DNA of 64,000 bases from DASRDU01 sp046331565 (GCA_046331565.1 JAXLQP010000002.1:1-64000), one strand, 5' to 3'; counted from the first letter of the stretch, positions 19,505-28,430 are shown. Notes: generated by a model from the letters alone, not told the origin. A program made the numbers and translations.

Positions 19505-20848
19505 ATGATGAACAGAACAATCAACCTTCGTTATCCGGCCAGCGCCCTGTCGGCCTGCGTGGTCGCGCTGCTCTCAGCGCTGCTGCTGATGCCGTCAGCC
19601 AGCGCACAACAGAGCGCGGCCCAGAGCGCCGGAGTTTATGCGATTCGCAATGCAAAAATTGTCACCGTCACCGGCGCCGTCATCGAACGCGGCACGGTGC
19701 TGATTCGTGACGGCAAAATCGCTGAAGTGGGCGCAAACGTTGCCGTGCCCGGCAATGCCAAAATCATCGAAGCGCGCGGAATGTCGGTCTATCCCGGCCT
19801 GATTGACAGCGGCACCACACTCGGCCTGACCGAAGTCGGCGCAGTGCAGGAAACGCGCGACACCACCGAACTCGGCGATTTCAACCCGCAGATCAGGGCG
19901 CTTGTCGCGGTCAATCCGGGCAGCGAACTGATTCCGGTGGCAAGGGCCAACGGCGTGACAACCGTGCTGACCGCTCCAACCGGAAGGCTTGTGTCGGGCC
20001 AGGCGGCGCTCATCAACCTTGACGGCTGGACGTGGAAGGAGATGACGCTTAAGGCTTCGGCGGCGATGTCAATGCAGTGGCCTGCGGCTGCCGCCGGTCG
20101 CTTTGCCGCGTTCCTGCCGCCTGAGGCCACGCAGAATTTCGCGCAGCAGCGCGAGCGGCAATTGAATGCCCTGCGACAGAAACTGGATGACGCGAAAGCC
20201 TACGCTCAGGCAAAGGAAGCGCGTGAGAAAGACAAGAGCCTGCCTGCGCGCCCGACCGACTTCGTGCTTGAAGCATTAATTCCGGTCATCAAAGGTGAAC
20301 TGCCGGTCGTGGTTTCAGCGAGCAGCGAAAGAGACATCAAAGGCGCGGTCGAACTGGCCGACAAATACAAACTGAAACTGATCATCAGGGACGCTGATGA
20401 CGCCTGGAAAGTCGCCTCGCTGCTCAAGGAGAAAAACGTTCCGGTCATCATCGGCCCGGTCACTGAAGTCCCGAACCGTGAAGACGCTGATTACGATCAG
20501 TACTTCGCCCACGCCGCAAAGCTGCATCAGGCCGGAGTCAGATTCGCTTTTCAGACCAGTGATGCCGCTTACGTGCGCAACCTGCCGTATCAGGCCGGAA
20601 CTGCCGCCGCCTTCGGGCTGCCCAAAGATGAAGCATTAAAAGCCGTGACGATTTATCCCGCGCAGATTTTCGGCGTGGATAAACTCATCGGCAGCATCGA
20701 ACCCGGCAAGCTGGCGAACCTGATCGTCACGGATGGCGATCCGCTGGAGTTCAAGACGAACGTCAGGCATATGTTCATCAACGGACACCCGGTTGATCTG
20801 TCATCGCGTCACTCGAAGCTTTACGACAAATACGCGAGCCGCCCGTAA
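19505..20848 (+). CDS. Exported amidohydrolase-fold protein lacking metal ligands
   Basis: A 447-residue exported protein (signal peptide about 1-33, ending SAQQ). It shares with the first gene of the run the pattern AIRNAKIVTVTGAVIERGTVLIRDGKIAEVG and YPGLIDSGTTLGLTEVGAVQ, where SGT replaces the metal-binding HxH, and FQTSDAAYVRNLPYQAG near the C-terminus. It looks like a non-catalytic or differently working paralogue. AGGA at 19491-19494 gives better spacing to 19505 than to the ATG at 19496. Cotranscribed with the two upstream genes (71 nt gap). Confidence 0.87.
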   Translation: MMNRTINLRYPASALSACVVALLSALLLMPSASAQQSAAQSAGVYAIRNAKIVTVTGAVIERGTVLIRDGKIAEVGANVAVPGNAKIIEARGMSVYPGLIDSGTTLGLTEVGAVQETRDTTELGDFNPQIRALVAVNPGSELIPVARANGVTTVLTAPTGRLVSGQAALINLDGWTWKEMTLKASAAMSMQWPAAAAGRFAAFLPPEATQNFAQQRERQLNALRQKLDDAKAYAQAKEAREKDKSLPARPTDFVLEALIPVIKGELPVVVSASSERDIKGAVELADKYKLKLIIRDADDAWKVASLLKEKNVPVIIGPVTEVPNREDADYDQYFAHAAKLHQAGVRFAFQTSDAAYVRNLPYQAGTAAAFGLPKDEALKAVTIYPAQIFGVDKLIGSIEPGKLANLIVTDGDPLEFKTNVRHMFINGHPVDLSSRHSKLYDKYASRP

Positions 20849-20927
20849 CCCGCGTTTCTGGAACCGGGCGCAGATTGGCTGTCTCTTAAAGCCGCAAAGT
20901 CTTTCGCCTCAGACTTGCCCCGCTTGA

Positions 20928-20970
20928 CGCCGCAGGTTGTGACCTTCGCTGAAGGTGACGGCCTGCGGCG
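20928..20970. terminator. Nested hairpin between convergent genes
   Basis: CGCCGCAGG (20928-20936) pairs with CCTGCGGCG (20962-20970); inside, ACCTTC pairs with GAAGGT around a GCT loop. It lies between the amidohydrolase stop (20848) and the stop of the minus-strand gene (20972) and is suited to act as a bidirectional terminator, although the flanking T-tract is short. Confidence 0.6.
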
Positions 20971-20971
20971 T

Positions 20972-21187
20972 TCAGCTTGTCTGGTTGTTTTCAGATGATT
21001 TTCGTGAGGTGAACAGGACGCAGAGCACGACGAGCAGCAGGCCGATAAAAGCCACGATCAGCGCCACCTTCAGCACGCCGAAAATAAGGCCGAGGATCAG
21101 GACTCCGCGCCGCAGCGTCTCAATCAGCAGCAGCACTGAAGTAATCAGCGTTGTCAGCACTCCGATGATTTTGAGGATCAGGCCCAT
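20972..21187 (-). CDS. Small membrane protein, hypothetical
   Basis: A 71-residue, almost entirely hydrophobic protein with two predicted membrane helices (about 5-24 and 28-59, the second possibly a hairpin) and a polar C-terminal tail TSRKSSENNQTS. No family recognised. It follows the zinc-ribbon membrane protein (31 nt gap), so the two are probably cotranscribed. Confidence 0.65.
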   Translation of the reverse strand: MGLILKIIGVLTTLITSVLLLIETLRRGVLILGLIFGVLKVALIVAFIGLLLVVLCVLFTSRKSSENNQTS

Positions 21188-21218
21188 CTGTTTTTCGCGG
21201 CGAGCGGGCAGTTTCGAA

Positions 21219-21941
21219 TTACTGCCCGAAACGGCGTGTTTCAGTGCGAATGTAATCGTTGTCGTAAGGCTGCTGAATCACTGACGGCGGCGGAATGCGC
21301 TCTTTCCACTGCGGCGGGTTCTCATCATCCGAGTGATGAAAGTAATGGCGCACCAGGAAAAACCCGCCAATCACCAGCAGCAGCGGCATCAGGCCCGGCA
21401 GACGGAAGATAAAGAAGCGGTGCAGAAAGGTGTTCAGAATCGCCAGCACGCCGATGCCGACCAGCATGCTGCCCCAGATGTGCGTGTTCTCGCGCAGCAT
21501 CTGCTTCAGCTTTTCATCTTCGGCCTTCAGGTCTTCACCGGCATTGAGCCGCTTTGCTGACTGCCGGGCATCGTACATCGAGTAGAGATAAAACACGGCT
21601 CCGGCCAGTCCGAGCATGCCGGTGTGAAAAATATCAGCCATTTCCCACAACCCGACCGTCACGGCAAAATGCACCAGCGCCTTGATATTCTGCCCGTTGT
21701 AAGCGGCTCCGAGTCCGGGAATCAGGCCCAGCAGCATGGCAATGCCCGGTGATTTGCGATGGCCGATGGCAGACGGCTGACCCGCCTGCGCGCTGCGCCG
21801 CAACAGTTCAATGCCCGCGACGATGCAATCCTGACAATACGGCGCGCCTTTGATGCGATGATCGCACGAAGGGCACAACCCGCGCCCGCAGGCCTGGCAG
21901 CGCGCATTGGCAATATTGACTGGATGAAAAGCGCAATTCAT
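21219..21941 (-). CDS. Membrane protein with N-terminal B-box-like zinc finger
   Basis: A 240-residue protein. Residues 1-42 hold a C/H pattern (MNCAFHP...CQACGRGLCPSCDHRI...YCQDC) as in the B-box-type zinc fingers found on many bacterial membrane proteins. The rest has about five hydrophobic segments, the first with PGLGAAYNGQ as in TM2-type hairpins. The C-terminal tail is soluble and Pro-rich. Function unknown. It lies 61 nt after the anti-sigma gene on the same strand, possibly the last part of the same transcript. Confidence 0.75.
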   Translation of the reverse strand: MNCAFHPVNIANARCQACGRGLCPSCDHRIKGAPYCQDCIVAGIELLRRSAQAGQPSAIGHRKSPGIAMLLGLIPGLGAAYNGQNIKALVHFAVTVGLWEMADIFHTGMLGLAGAVFYLYSMYDARQSAKRLNAGEDLKAEDEKLKQMLRENTHIWGSMLVGIGVLAILNTFLHRFFIFRLPGLMPLLLVIGGFFLVRHYFHHSDDENPPQWKERIPPPSVIQQPYDNDYIRTETRRFGQ

Positions 21942-22002
21942 ATCAACGGTGGTCAGTGCTGCGTGACAAGTGAGGTGAATCAGCGCTGCGGCTGCGATTC
22001 AC

Positions 22003-22857
22003 TTAATGGCTGTGTCCTCCGCGATGATCGGATTCAGAACTGGAATCCTGTTCATTCCGGCGCGACTGAGGGGGTTGCGGTTGCGTGACAGGTGGGGGGG
22101 CATATCTGACCGGAACCGACCGGGCCGGTTTATCCTGGAAAATCTGACTGACTCTCTGAATTCCGGCTACGGCAATCGCGCCGGTCTGAGTCACGGCTTC
22201 GTTGCCATTGACTACCAGCCGTTCAGCCTGAGTGCCCGCTTCAGAAGCCATTCCGCCAAAACCGCCAAAGCGCGAATAAATAAATAAAGCGCTCGCCGCA
22301 AAAATCAGCGCCGCCGCTGCCCACTGCGGCGTCCAGACCGGGCGCACAAAATCAGCAACCGTCGCCCGCCACCGAGCGGCCAGCGAACGCGGCTGACTGC
22401 CGACTGTCGCCGCCATAATCCGGTCGTGCAGCGATTGTGGCATTTCAACGTCTGATTCTCTGGCCTCACTGCACAGCGCAATCGCTTCATCAATCCCGGC
22501 CATCAGACGGCGGCATTTGTGACAGGTTTTGAAATGAGCCTGAAAGGTCTGAAAAGTCGGCGCCAGAATCACACCGTCAAAATAACGCTCAATGAGGCGG
22601 TCGAAATTGCCGCAACTGAGCATTTCACCAGCGGTGGTCGCCGCCAGAATCCGGTTTTCCAGAGCCGTTGATTCACCCAGCACATCTTCGGCGGCCACTT
22701 CACCGAGCATTTCAACGGTCATTCGGACATCGCTGAAAACCTCGCGGCAGGCCCGGCAGCGCAGCCGGTGCGCGGCAAACTCGGCCCTCGCGCAGGTCTC
22801 AAGCTGACCGTCAAGGTAATCAGTAATCGTGTCCTGGAATTTAATGCAATCCATCAT
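22003..22857 (-). CDS. Putative anti-sigma factor with two zinc-finger modules
   Basis: A 284-residue protein with an N-terminal zf-HC2-like module (HRLRCRACREV, about 29-39) and a second, similar module at about 80-125 (CGNFDRLIERYFDG...HFKTCHKCRRLM). A membrane helix sits at about 178-195 and an outer part ends in a Pro/Gln/Ser-rich tail. This is the layout of membrane anti-sigma factors that hold an ECF sigma factor. It directly follows an ECF sigma gene (99 nt), which supports the pairing. Two zinc modules in tandem are more than the usual one. Confidence 0.85.
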   Translation of the reverse strand: MMDCIKFQDTITDYLDGQLETCARAEFAAHRLRCRACREVFSDVRMTVEMLGEVAAEDVLGESTALENRILAATTAGEMLSCGNFDRLIERYFDGVILAPTFQTFQAHFKTCHKCRRLMAGIDEAIALCSEARESDVEMPQSLHDRIMAATVGSQPRSLAARWRATVADFVRPVWTPQWAAAALIFAASALFIYSRFGGFGGMASEAGTQAERLVVNGNEAVTQTGAIAVAGIQRVSQIFQDKPARSVPVRYAPPPVTQPQPPQSRRNEQDSSSESDHRGGHSH

Positions 22858-22859
22858 AA

Positions 22860-22949
22860 GTCAGTGGCCAGTGGTTGGTGTCAGTGGTCAGTTGCTCAGA
22901 CGTAAAACTCAGTGACCGGCAACGGACAACTGATCACGGACAACTGACG
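22860..22949. repeat. AGTGGTC/ACAACTG short-repeat array between sigma and anti-sigma genes
   Basis: Heptad-like units CAGTGGC, CAGTGGT, CAGTGGT and CAGTTGC run from 22862 to about 22897. They are followed, after a spacer, by AGTGACCGG and two copies of ACGGACAACTGA that are partly complementary. The array ends 7 nt from the sigma-gene stop (22957-22959). Confidence 0.75.
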
Positions 22950-22956
22950 AGCCTGC

Positions 22957-23547
<591 letters not shown>

Positions 23548-23761
23548 GATATTTTCTCTCCCTCGATCAAGGTTGGCGCTTGCGGGGTCTCCCTTCCCGA
23601 AGCTGTGTCTCCAGTGGAGCTAAACGAGACGCGCGAAAAAAAGGTTCCGCAAAAGCCGGAAGCAGACCCGCTTTCAACTATCTCCGCTTTTACTCTCAAG
23701 CGCGCGCATGCGTTCGTCCAGCATTCTGAACTCCATCCGCAGGCGACGCAGATCTTCTTCA

Positions 23762-23968
23762 TTAAGTGATGAACCGCATCATTGCTTCCTTGTGTGTATT
23801 AGCCTGGTCAGCACGCATTTGTTTCATCTCTGTTCTGAGCGATTCAACCTTTTCATCAACCGCATCAATCTTGGCGTTCAAGCCTGATTCGAGCCTTCCC
23901 ACCATTTCAATTACTTCAATCAGCATCTTCTCGATGCGGTCAACCTTGAGTTCAATGGGTGTACTCAT
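23762..23968 (-). CDS. Short coiled-coil protein, probably C-terminally truncated by a frameshift
   Basis: A 68-residue, strongly helical protein; heptad hydrophobics run through VDRIEKMLIEVIEMVGRLESGLNAKIDAVDEKVESL. GATGGAGG lies 5-8 nt before the ATG, so it is very likely translated. Just after MRFIT and the TAA, the +1 frame continues as LNEEDLRRLRMEFRMLDERM and stops at 23674. This looks like the lost C-terminal coil of the same protein. Function unknown; small coiled-coil proteins of this kind are common and uncharacterised. Confidence 0.65.
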   Translation of the reverse strand: MSTPIELKVDRIEKMLIEVIEMVGRLESGLNAKIDAVDEKVESLRTEMKQMRADQANTHKEAMMRFIT

Positions 23969-23978
23969 GTGGCCTCCA

Positions 23979-24779
23979 TCACTTAATCGCCTTCAGATTA
24001 GCCGGTTTGGTGAATAAATCTTCCGGGACGGGCGCGTTAAGTTTCACGCTGTCGTAATTGACCCGCGCGGTCTGCACGCCATCACGGTAAAAGTCTACGA
24101 TATTCGGGAATTTCACGCCATCATACGCGACATATTGAAAGAAACGGACTTCGTACCGCCCCAGGCCCTGCTCGTCCTGTTTCTCATAAGTCATTTTGCT
24201 CGGCAGTTTCGTGGCCGGGTCAAGCATCAGCAGCACCTGATGACCACCTTTGAGTTCGATGGCGATGACATCGGCGCGTTCGCCGGGGCGTGTTTCCTCG
24301 CGCCCGTAAAACCAGACCTTCGCGTCCGGCTCCTTCCAGCCGTCGCGCAGGATGTGGTCGAGATCAAAGACCAGCCCTTCGAGAAAACTGTTGACCTGTT
24401 TTTCATCCTGATCCTTGATCGTCTGCGCGTCGCCGTTGTAAACCCAGCCGGTTTTCCGGTCATTAACCTGAATCGTGCGGTCTTTCTTTTTGCCCTTGCC
24501 AAAATCGGTGCGCTCGCGGTCGGGCCAGACGATGTAATCAATAAAGGCGCGCGGAATCGTGGACATGCCCTTGTCAAACTGCGTGTACTGCCCGGTGCCG
24601 ATCAGAGTTTTGTATGAAAGATAAGCCGCTCCGCCGCGCGCTTCGATCACAGATTGAAGAAGCTGTTTTCCCTTCTCAATATTTTTCGGATCGTTCGGAT
24701 CATTCTTCTGCGCCCATACCTGCCCGGCGCTCAGGACAATCAGCAGCAGGGCCGGAATCATCAGCTTTTTCAGATTCAT
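23979..24779 (-). CDS. Exported protein, outer-membrane lipoprotein-sorting (LolA-like) type, hypothetical
   Basis: A 266-residue protein with a signal peptide (1-22, ending VWA). The body has mixed beta-rich segments such as NDRKTGWVYNGDAQTIKDQDEK and YEVRFFQYVAYDGVKFPNIVDFYRDG. These resemble the MucB/LolA-like beta-sheet proteins described as 'outer membrane lipoprotein-sorting protein' in Acidobacteria. The ATG at 24779 is chosen because it begins the signal peptide and follows GAGGTG; an earlier start would add 33 Cys/Arg-rich residues. Distal to cdd on the same strand (31 nt gap). Confidence 0.75.
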   Translation of the reverse strand: MNLKKLMIPALLLIVLSAGQVWAQKNDPNDPKNIEKGKQLLQSVIEARGGAAYLSYKTLIGTGQYTQFDKGMSTIPRAFIDYIVWPDRERTDFGKGKKKDRTIQVNDRKTGWVYNGDAQTIKDQDEKQVNSFLEGLVFDLDHILRDGWKEPDAKVWFYGREETRPGERADVIAIELKGGHQVLLMLDPATKLPSKMTYEKQDEQGLGRYEVRFFQYVAYDGVKFPNIVDFYRDGVQTARVNYDSVKLNAPVPEDLFTKPANLKAIK

Positions 24780-24810
24780 TACTTCACACCTCGCACTTTT
24801 TCGGGGAACT

Positions 24811-25260
24811 TCAGCGCAACGCGCTGCGGTCGAATGGTTCCGGCAGCAGGTCAATGACCCTTCTGATTTCGATCTCACCCTTCAGGTTGCTCATCACCAC
24901 TCCGGCCTCGCTGTCGAACATATCCGAAATCACCTGTCGGCAGGCGCCGCACGGATGCACCGGCTTCGGCGTGTCGGCAATCACCGCGATGCGCCTGAAT
25001 TCGCGCGCGCCTTCTGAGACAGCCTTGAAAATCGCCACCCGCTCGGCGCACATACTCAGGCCATAGCTTGAATTTTCGACATTGCAGCCGGTAAAGACGC
25101 GCCCGTCGGCGCATTCGACAGCCGCGCCAACCTTGAAGCACGAATAAGGCGCATGTGCGTTATCACGCGCCTGCCGCGCCAGGCTGACGAGTTCTTCATC
25201 TGAATGCGCGCAGTCTGACGGTTGAGCAGGTTTCACAAAATTCAGGACTGAATGTTCCAT
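24811..25260 (-). CDS. cdd: Cytidine deaminase
   Basis: Converts (deoxy)cytidine to (deoxy)uridine in pyrimidine salvage. The 149-residue product has the zinc-site motifs CAER (C71, catalytic E73) and PCGACRQV (C104, C107), plus the substrate segment FTGCNVENSSYGLSMCAER, as in homotetrameric Cdd. It follows udk with a 40-nt gap filled by six heptamers, so deaminase and kinase are made together. With the nucleoside importer and phosphorylases nearby they form a salvage set. Confidence 0.96.
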   Translation of the reverse strand: MEHSVLNFVKPAQPSDCAHSDEELVSLARQARDNAHAPYSCFKVGAAVECADGRVFTGCNVENSSYGLSMCAERVAIFKAVSEGAREFRRIAVIADTPKPVHPCGACRQVISDMFDSEAGVVMSNLKGEIEIRRVIDLLPEPFDRSALR

Positions 25261-25302
25261 TGACTTCTGATGCCTGACTTTCGGTTTCTGATCTTTGACT
25301 TC
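25261..25302. repeat. Six-unit heptamer array between udk and cdd
   Basis: 42 nt that divide exactly into TGACTTC, TGATGCC, TGACTTT, CGGTTTC, TGATCTT and TGACTTC. It fills the whole gap between the genes and its edge overlaps the udk stop (25301-25303). It has no inverted arm, unlike most other arrays here. Confidence 0.8.
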
Positions 25303-25951
25303 AGGAACCGCTGCCTCGCGGCGGGGCCGATTTTTTCGCCAGTTCCCGTTGCAGCAGCATTCTGATCTTGCCGGAGATCAGATCAATGCCGACCTCATTA
25401 TAACCGCCTTCGGGGATGACGACATCGGCGTAACGTTTCGATGGTTCGACAAATTGCAGGTGCATCGGACGCACGGTTTCGAGGTACTGTCTGATGACTG
25501 ATTCCGGCGAACGCCCGCGCTCGGCCACATCGCGCTGCAGGCGACGAATAAAGCGCAGGTCGTCTGCCGTATCCACAAAAATTTTCACATCCATCAGTTC
25601 GCGCAGCACCGGATCGGCAAAGACCAGAATCCCTTCGACAATCGTCACCAGCTTCGGCTCAATCCGCTTCGTCTCCTTCATTCGCGTGTGAATGGTGTAA
25701 TCGTACAGCGGCATTTCAATCGCCTCGCCAGCCTTCAGCGCGCGAACGTGATTGATGAACAGGTCGTTGTCGAGCGCATCCGGGTGATCGAAGTTGATCT
25801 GCCTGCGCAGTTCGAGCGGCATATCACCCAGATTGCGGTAATAGCTGTCCTGCGCCAGGTACACGACCTGCTCATCGCTGACATTTTCCAGAATGCGCCG
25901 CGCCACTGTCGTCTTGCCCGAACCAGTGCCGCCGCAGATGCCAATAATCAT
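25301..25951 (-). CDS. udk: Uridine kinase
   Basis: Phosphorylates uridine and cytidine to the monophosphates. The 216-residue product has the P-loop GGTGSGKT (7-14), the family segments LAQDSYYRNLGDMPLELRRQ and NFDHPDALDNDL, and VIPEGGYNEVGIDLI near the end. The ATG at 25951 follows CGGAGAA and starts the P-loop strand as in other uridine kinases; a TTG six codons earlier is less likely. Upstream partner of cdd. Confidence 0.95.
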   Translation of the reverse strand: MIIGICGGTGSGKTTVARRILENVSDEQVVYLAQDSYYRNLGDMPLELRRQINFDHPDALDNDLFINHVRALKAGEAIEMPLYDYTIHTRMKETKRIEPKLVTIVEGILVFADPVLRELMDVKIFVDTADDLRFIRRLQRDVAERGRSPESVIRQYLETVRPMHLQFVEPSKRYADVVIPEGGYNEVGIDLISGKIRMLLQRELAKKSAPPRGSGS

Positions 25952-26029
25952 AAATTTTCTCCGACTCAAAGACGGTGCAACACAAAGAACACAAGCCCTG
26001 CATCATCAGGTTCGGGCCATCAAAGGTCA

Positions 26030-26129
26030 CAGGTCGCACCCCCGTAGTAACGAATTCATTCGTTGTGTTTCCGATGTCACTTTATCAGGGACACAACGAA
26101 TGAATTCGTTACTACGGGGGTGCGACCTG
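26030..26129. repeat. 100-bp palindromic element, copy 1 (39-bp perfect arms)
   Basis: Positions 26030-26068 are perfectly complementary to 26091-26129; the 22-nt centre is unique. The inner part of the arm reads GTAACGAATTCATTCGTT. A diverged copy with the same arm sequence lies at 39340-39440. It sits between the DUF3298-like gene (stop 26166) and udk. The size and form fit a REP/REPIN or MITE-like non-autonomous element; no transposase is in the window. Confidence 0.88.
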
Positions 26130-26165
26130 TTTCTTCTGAGGCTTGCTGACTTAACGCCATTGTCT

Positions 26166-26903
26166 TTACCGCAACACCCGCGCCAGCAGCCCGCCGGGCG
26201 CGGCAAACTTTCTGAGCTTTTCATACGGCACCGTGACACGTTCGGCGCAGGCTTCGATGACGTGCGGCCACGCGGGCTGAACGCGCAAACCTTCGGCAGA
26301 AAAATTGAAGGCGAAAGTGTCGCTTTCAAGATGTTCGAGCGAATACAAATCAGGGTCGCCTTCGCAACTCTCTGTTTTCTGCTGTCCTGCTGCCGCCAGT
26401 TTTTCTGACTGTTCGATCTGTTTTGCAAAGATCACTTTCAGAATCTCAGTCTTGTTCTTTTCGTAATCCTGAAACAGATCCTCAAACTCACTGAGCTTTC
26501 CTGTCTTCAGATCAAAGGTCAGCGAATTGTTGTAATCATTCGTCGGATAAGCGCCGCCGCAGAAAAACGATTCTGAAACATAGATGCTGAAAATCTGCCG
26601 CGCCGCATATTCGACCTTCGCCCTGACTTCAAAGCTGCCTTTCTTTCCGTTTTCGTCCGGCTCGCAGCCGAACTCGCCGGTCACTTCATCAATCTGCCGG
26701 TTGACCTCCTTCATTACCTTCGCGTCGGCATAAAAAGTCAGGCGCGGAAATTTAATGCCCGTGTCACGAATGGCGGTCATCTGGAATTCAATGCGATCTG
26801 CCGCACCTGCCGGTTTGCGCGCGCGCGTGGCGGTCTGCGCGAACCGAACACTCGGAACGAGCAGGAACAGAGCGCACACAGTTGCAATTACTGATTTCAT
26901 CAT
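26166..26903 (-). CDS. Exported DUF3298/RsiV-like domain protein
   Basis: A 245-residue protein with a signal peptide (1-22). The central part SFEVRAKVEYAARQIFSIYVSESFFCGGAYPTND...SLTFDLKTGKLSEFEDLF matches the DUF3298/DUF4163 pattern (beta strands plus 'GGAHP/GGAYP' turn), seen in PdaC- and RsiV-like extracytoplasmic domains. The function of solitary exported copies is unknown. Its ATG overlaps the stop of the methyltransferase-like gene (ATGA at 26900-26903), so it is translationally coupled to it. Confidence 0.8.
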   Translation of the reverse strand: MMKSVIATVCALFLLVPSVRFAQTATRARKPAGAADRIEFQMTAIRDTGIKFPRLTFYADAKVMKEVNRQIDEVTGEFGCEPDENGKKGSFEVRAKVEYAARQIFSIYVSESFFCGGAYPTNDYNNSLTFDLKTGKLSEFEDLFQDYEKNKTEILKVIFAKQIEQSEKLAAAGQQKTESCEGDPDLYSLEHLESDTFAFNFSAEGLRVQPAWPHVIEACAERVTVPYEKLRKFAAPGGLLARVLR

Positions 26904-27586
26904 TCAGCCTGCCGAATCCGCATCATCTGATCGCCGCCACGCTGAAATTCATACGGCACGGTTTCAATGGAAACCTGAAAGCTGCGCTGTCGCAAAGCTT
27001 CAGTCACCGGCTCAACGTAACGCGACGGCACTGCGCCAAGCGCCAGCAGCGGAAAGATTCTGACTTCGCGCGCCACGCGGCACATCTCCAGCACCGCCGC
27101 TTCGTGAAAATCTGCGGTCAGTTGTTCGGTATACAGAAACAGAAAATGCGAACACAGCGCCAGATCGAACGCCCGGTCAGCAAAGGGCAGCGACGGCAGC
27201 TCAGCGTCAACGTAGCGGCCCCGTCGTCGGCCTTCGTCATAATCGGCCAGAAATTCATTCATCGCCTGCATTCGCATCAGGCCCAGTTCTTCAACCGAAC
27301 CGATGGTGTGCCAGACAAATTCGTGCTGATTGCGCCGCGTCTGATTCATCACTTCGTCATAAGTTGCCTCAACACGATGACGAATCTGCGCGGCTGAAAA
27401 ACGGTAAAGCGGATCGCACGACACTACACTGAACCCCTGCCGCGTCGCTTCGGCATTGAAGCTGGCCGGGCCATCGCCGCAACCCAGTATTTTCAGTTTC
27501 AGATCGTCATCCGTGAGCGCAAACATTCGCCGGTATTCATCAAACAACCGGCCCCACGGCACGACCTGTTCAAGCGTGAATGCCAT
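26900..27586 (-). CDS. SAM-dependent methyltransferase-like protein
   Basis: A 228-residue protein with a class-I-like layout: LKILGCGDGPASFNAEATRQGFSVVSCDPLY (motif I-like glycine loop and acidic end of strand 2), then LPFADRAFDLALCSHFLFLY in the motif IV/post-II position. The product and substrate are unknown, and the glycine loop GCGDGPASF is slightly unusual. The ATG at 27586 is one base after the TGA of the phosphorylase gene, implying coupled translation. Part of the punA - methyltransferase - DUF3298 operon. Confidence 0.78.
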   Translation of the reverse strand: MAFTLEQVVPWGRLFDEYRRMFALTDDDLKLKILGCGDGPASFNAEATRQGFSVVSCDPLYRFSAAQIRHRVEATYDEVMNQTRRNQHEFVWHTIGSVEELGLMRMQAMNEFLADYDEGRRRGRYVDAELPSLPFADRAFDLALCSHFLFLYTEQLTADFHEAAVLEMCRVAREVRIFPLLALGAVPSRYVEPVTEALRQRSFQVSIETVPYEFQRGGDQMMRIRQAE

Positions 27587-27587
27587 C

Positions 27588-28430
27588 TCACAACCTGACA
27601 ATGAAACGGCGCAGCAGCTCTGAAAACTGTCCGGCCACGCGCTCGCCCATCTGCATCACGTCTTCGTGATCAATCGGGCCTTCGGCAACTCCGGCGGCGG
27701 CGTTGGTGATGAGCGAAATACCGAGCGTCTGCATGCCCATCTGTCGCGCCACAATCGCTTCGGGCACGGTTGACATGCCAACCGCGTCAGCGCCGAGAAT
27801 GCGCAGCATCCGCACTTCGGCGGGCGTTTCATAATTCGGCCCGCGCAGGGCCAGATAAATTCCCTGCTCCAGTTTCAGGCCCATTTCAGCCGCTGACTCT
27901 GCGGCCAGTCTGCGGTAATGCCGCGAATAGACTTCGGTCATATCGGGAAAGCGTTCGCCAAGCCGGTGATCGTGCTGACCGCGCAGCGGTGATGCCATCA
28001 TCAGGTTGATGTGATCAGTAATCAGCATCAGCGAACCGGCCTTGAATTCAGGATTGACGCCGCCCGCCGCATTCGTCAGCACCAGGCTTTTGACGCCGAG
28101 CGCACTGAAAGCGCGAATCGGCAGCGTCACTTCATCGAGCGCATAGCCTTCATAGTAATGAAACCGCCCCTGCATTGCGGCGACAGTCTTTGCAGGCCGC
28201 CCGTTTACACCCGCAACTTTGCCGACCACCAGCCTGCCCGCGTGGCCTTCAACGGTCGAACGCGCAAAATCAGGAATCTCTTCGTAAGGAATAATCAGAC
28301 TGTCGGCCAGGCTTTCGGCAAATGCGCCAAGCCCTGAACCAAGCACGACCGCAACATCAATTTCGCTGCTGAGCTGTTCCCTGATATAGCGCGCCGATGT
28401 CTGCGAGCGATCAAAAATTGAAATAGTCAT
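27588..28430 (-). CDS. punA: Purine-nucleoside phosphorylase
   Basis: Phosphorolyses purine (deoxy)nucleosides to base and (deoxy)ribose-1-phosphate. The 280-residue product has the trimeric PNP-I signatures: VVLGSGLGAF (phosphate loop), MQGRFHYYEGY, LVLTNAAGGVNPEFKAGSLMLITDHINLM, GPNYETPAEVRML and VGMSTVPEAIVARQMG. The ATG at 28430 starts in front of the family N-terminus. Together with the BMP importer, pyrimidine-nucleoside phosphorylase, cdd and udk it completes a nucleoside salvage route. Confidence 0.95.
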   Translation of the reverse strand: MTISIFDRSQTSARYIREQLSSEIDVAVVLGSGLGAFAESLADSLIIPYEEIPDFARSTVEGHAGRLVVGKVAGVNGRPAKTVAAMQGRFHYYEGYALDEVTLPIRAFSALGVKSLVLTNAAGGVNPEFKAGSLMLITDHINLMMASPLRGQHDHRLGERFPDMTEVYSRHYRRLAAESAAEMGLKLEQGIYLALRGPNYETPAEVRMLRILGADAVGMSTVPEAIVARQMGMQTLGISLITNAAAGVAEGPIDHEDVMQMGERVAGQFSELLRRFIVRL

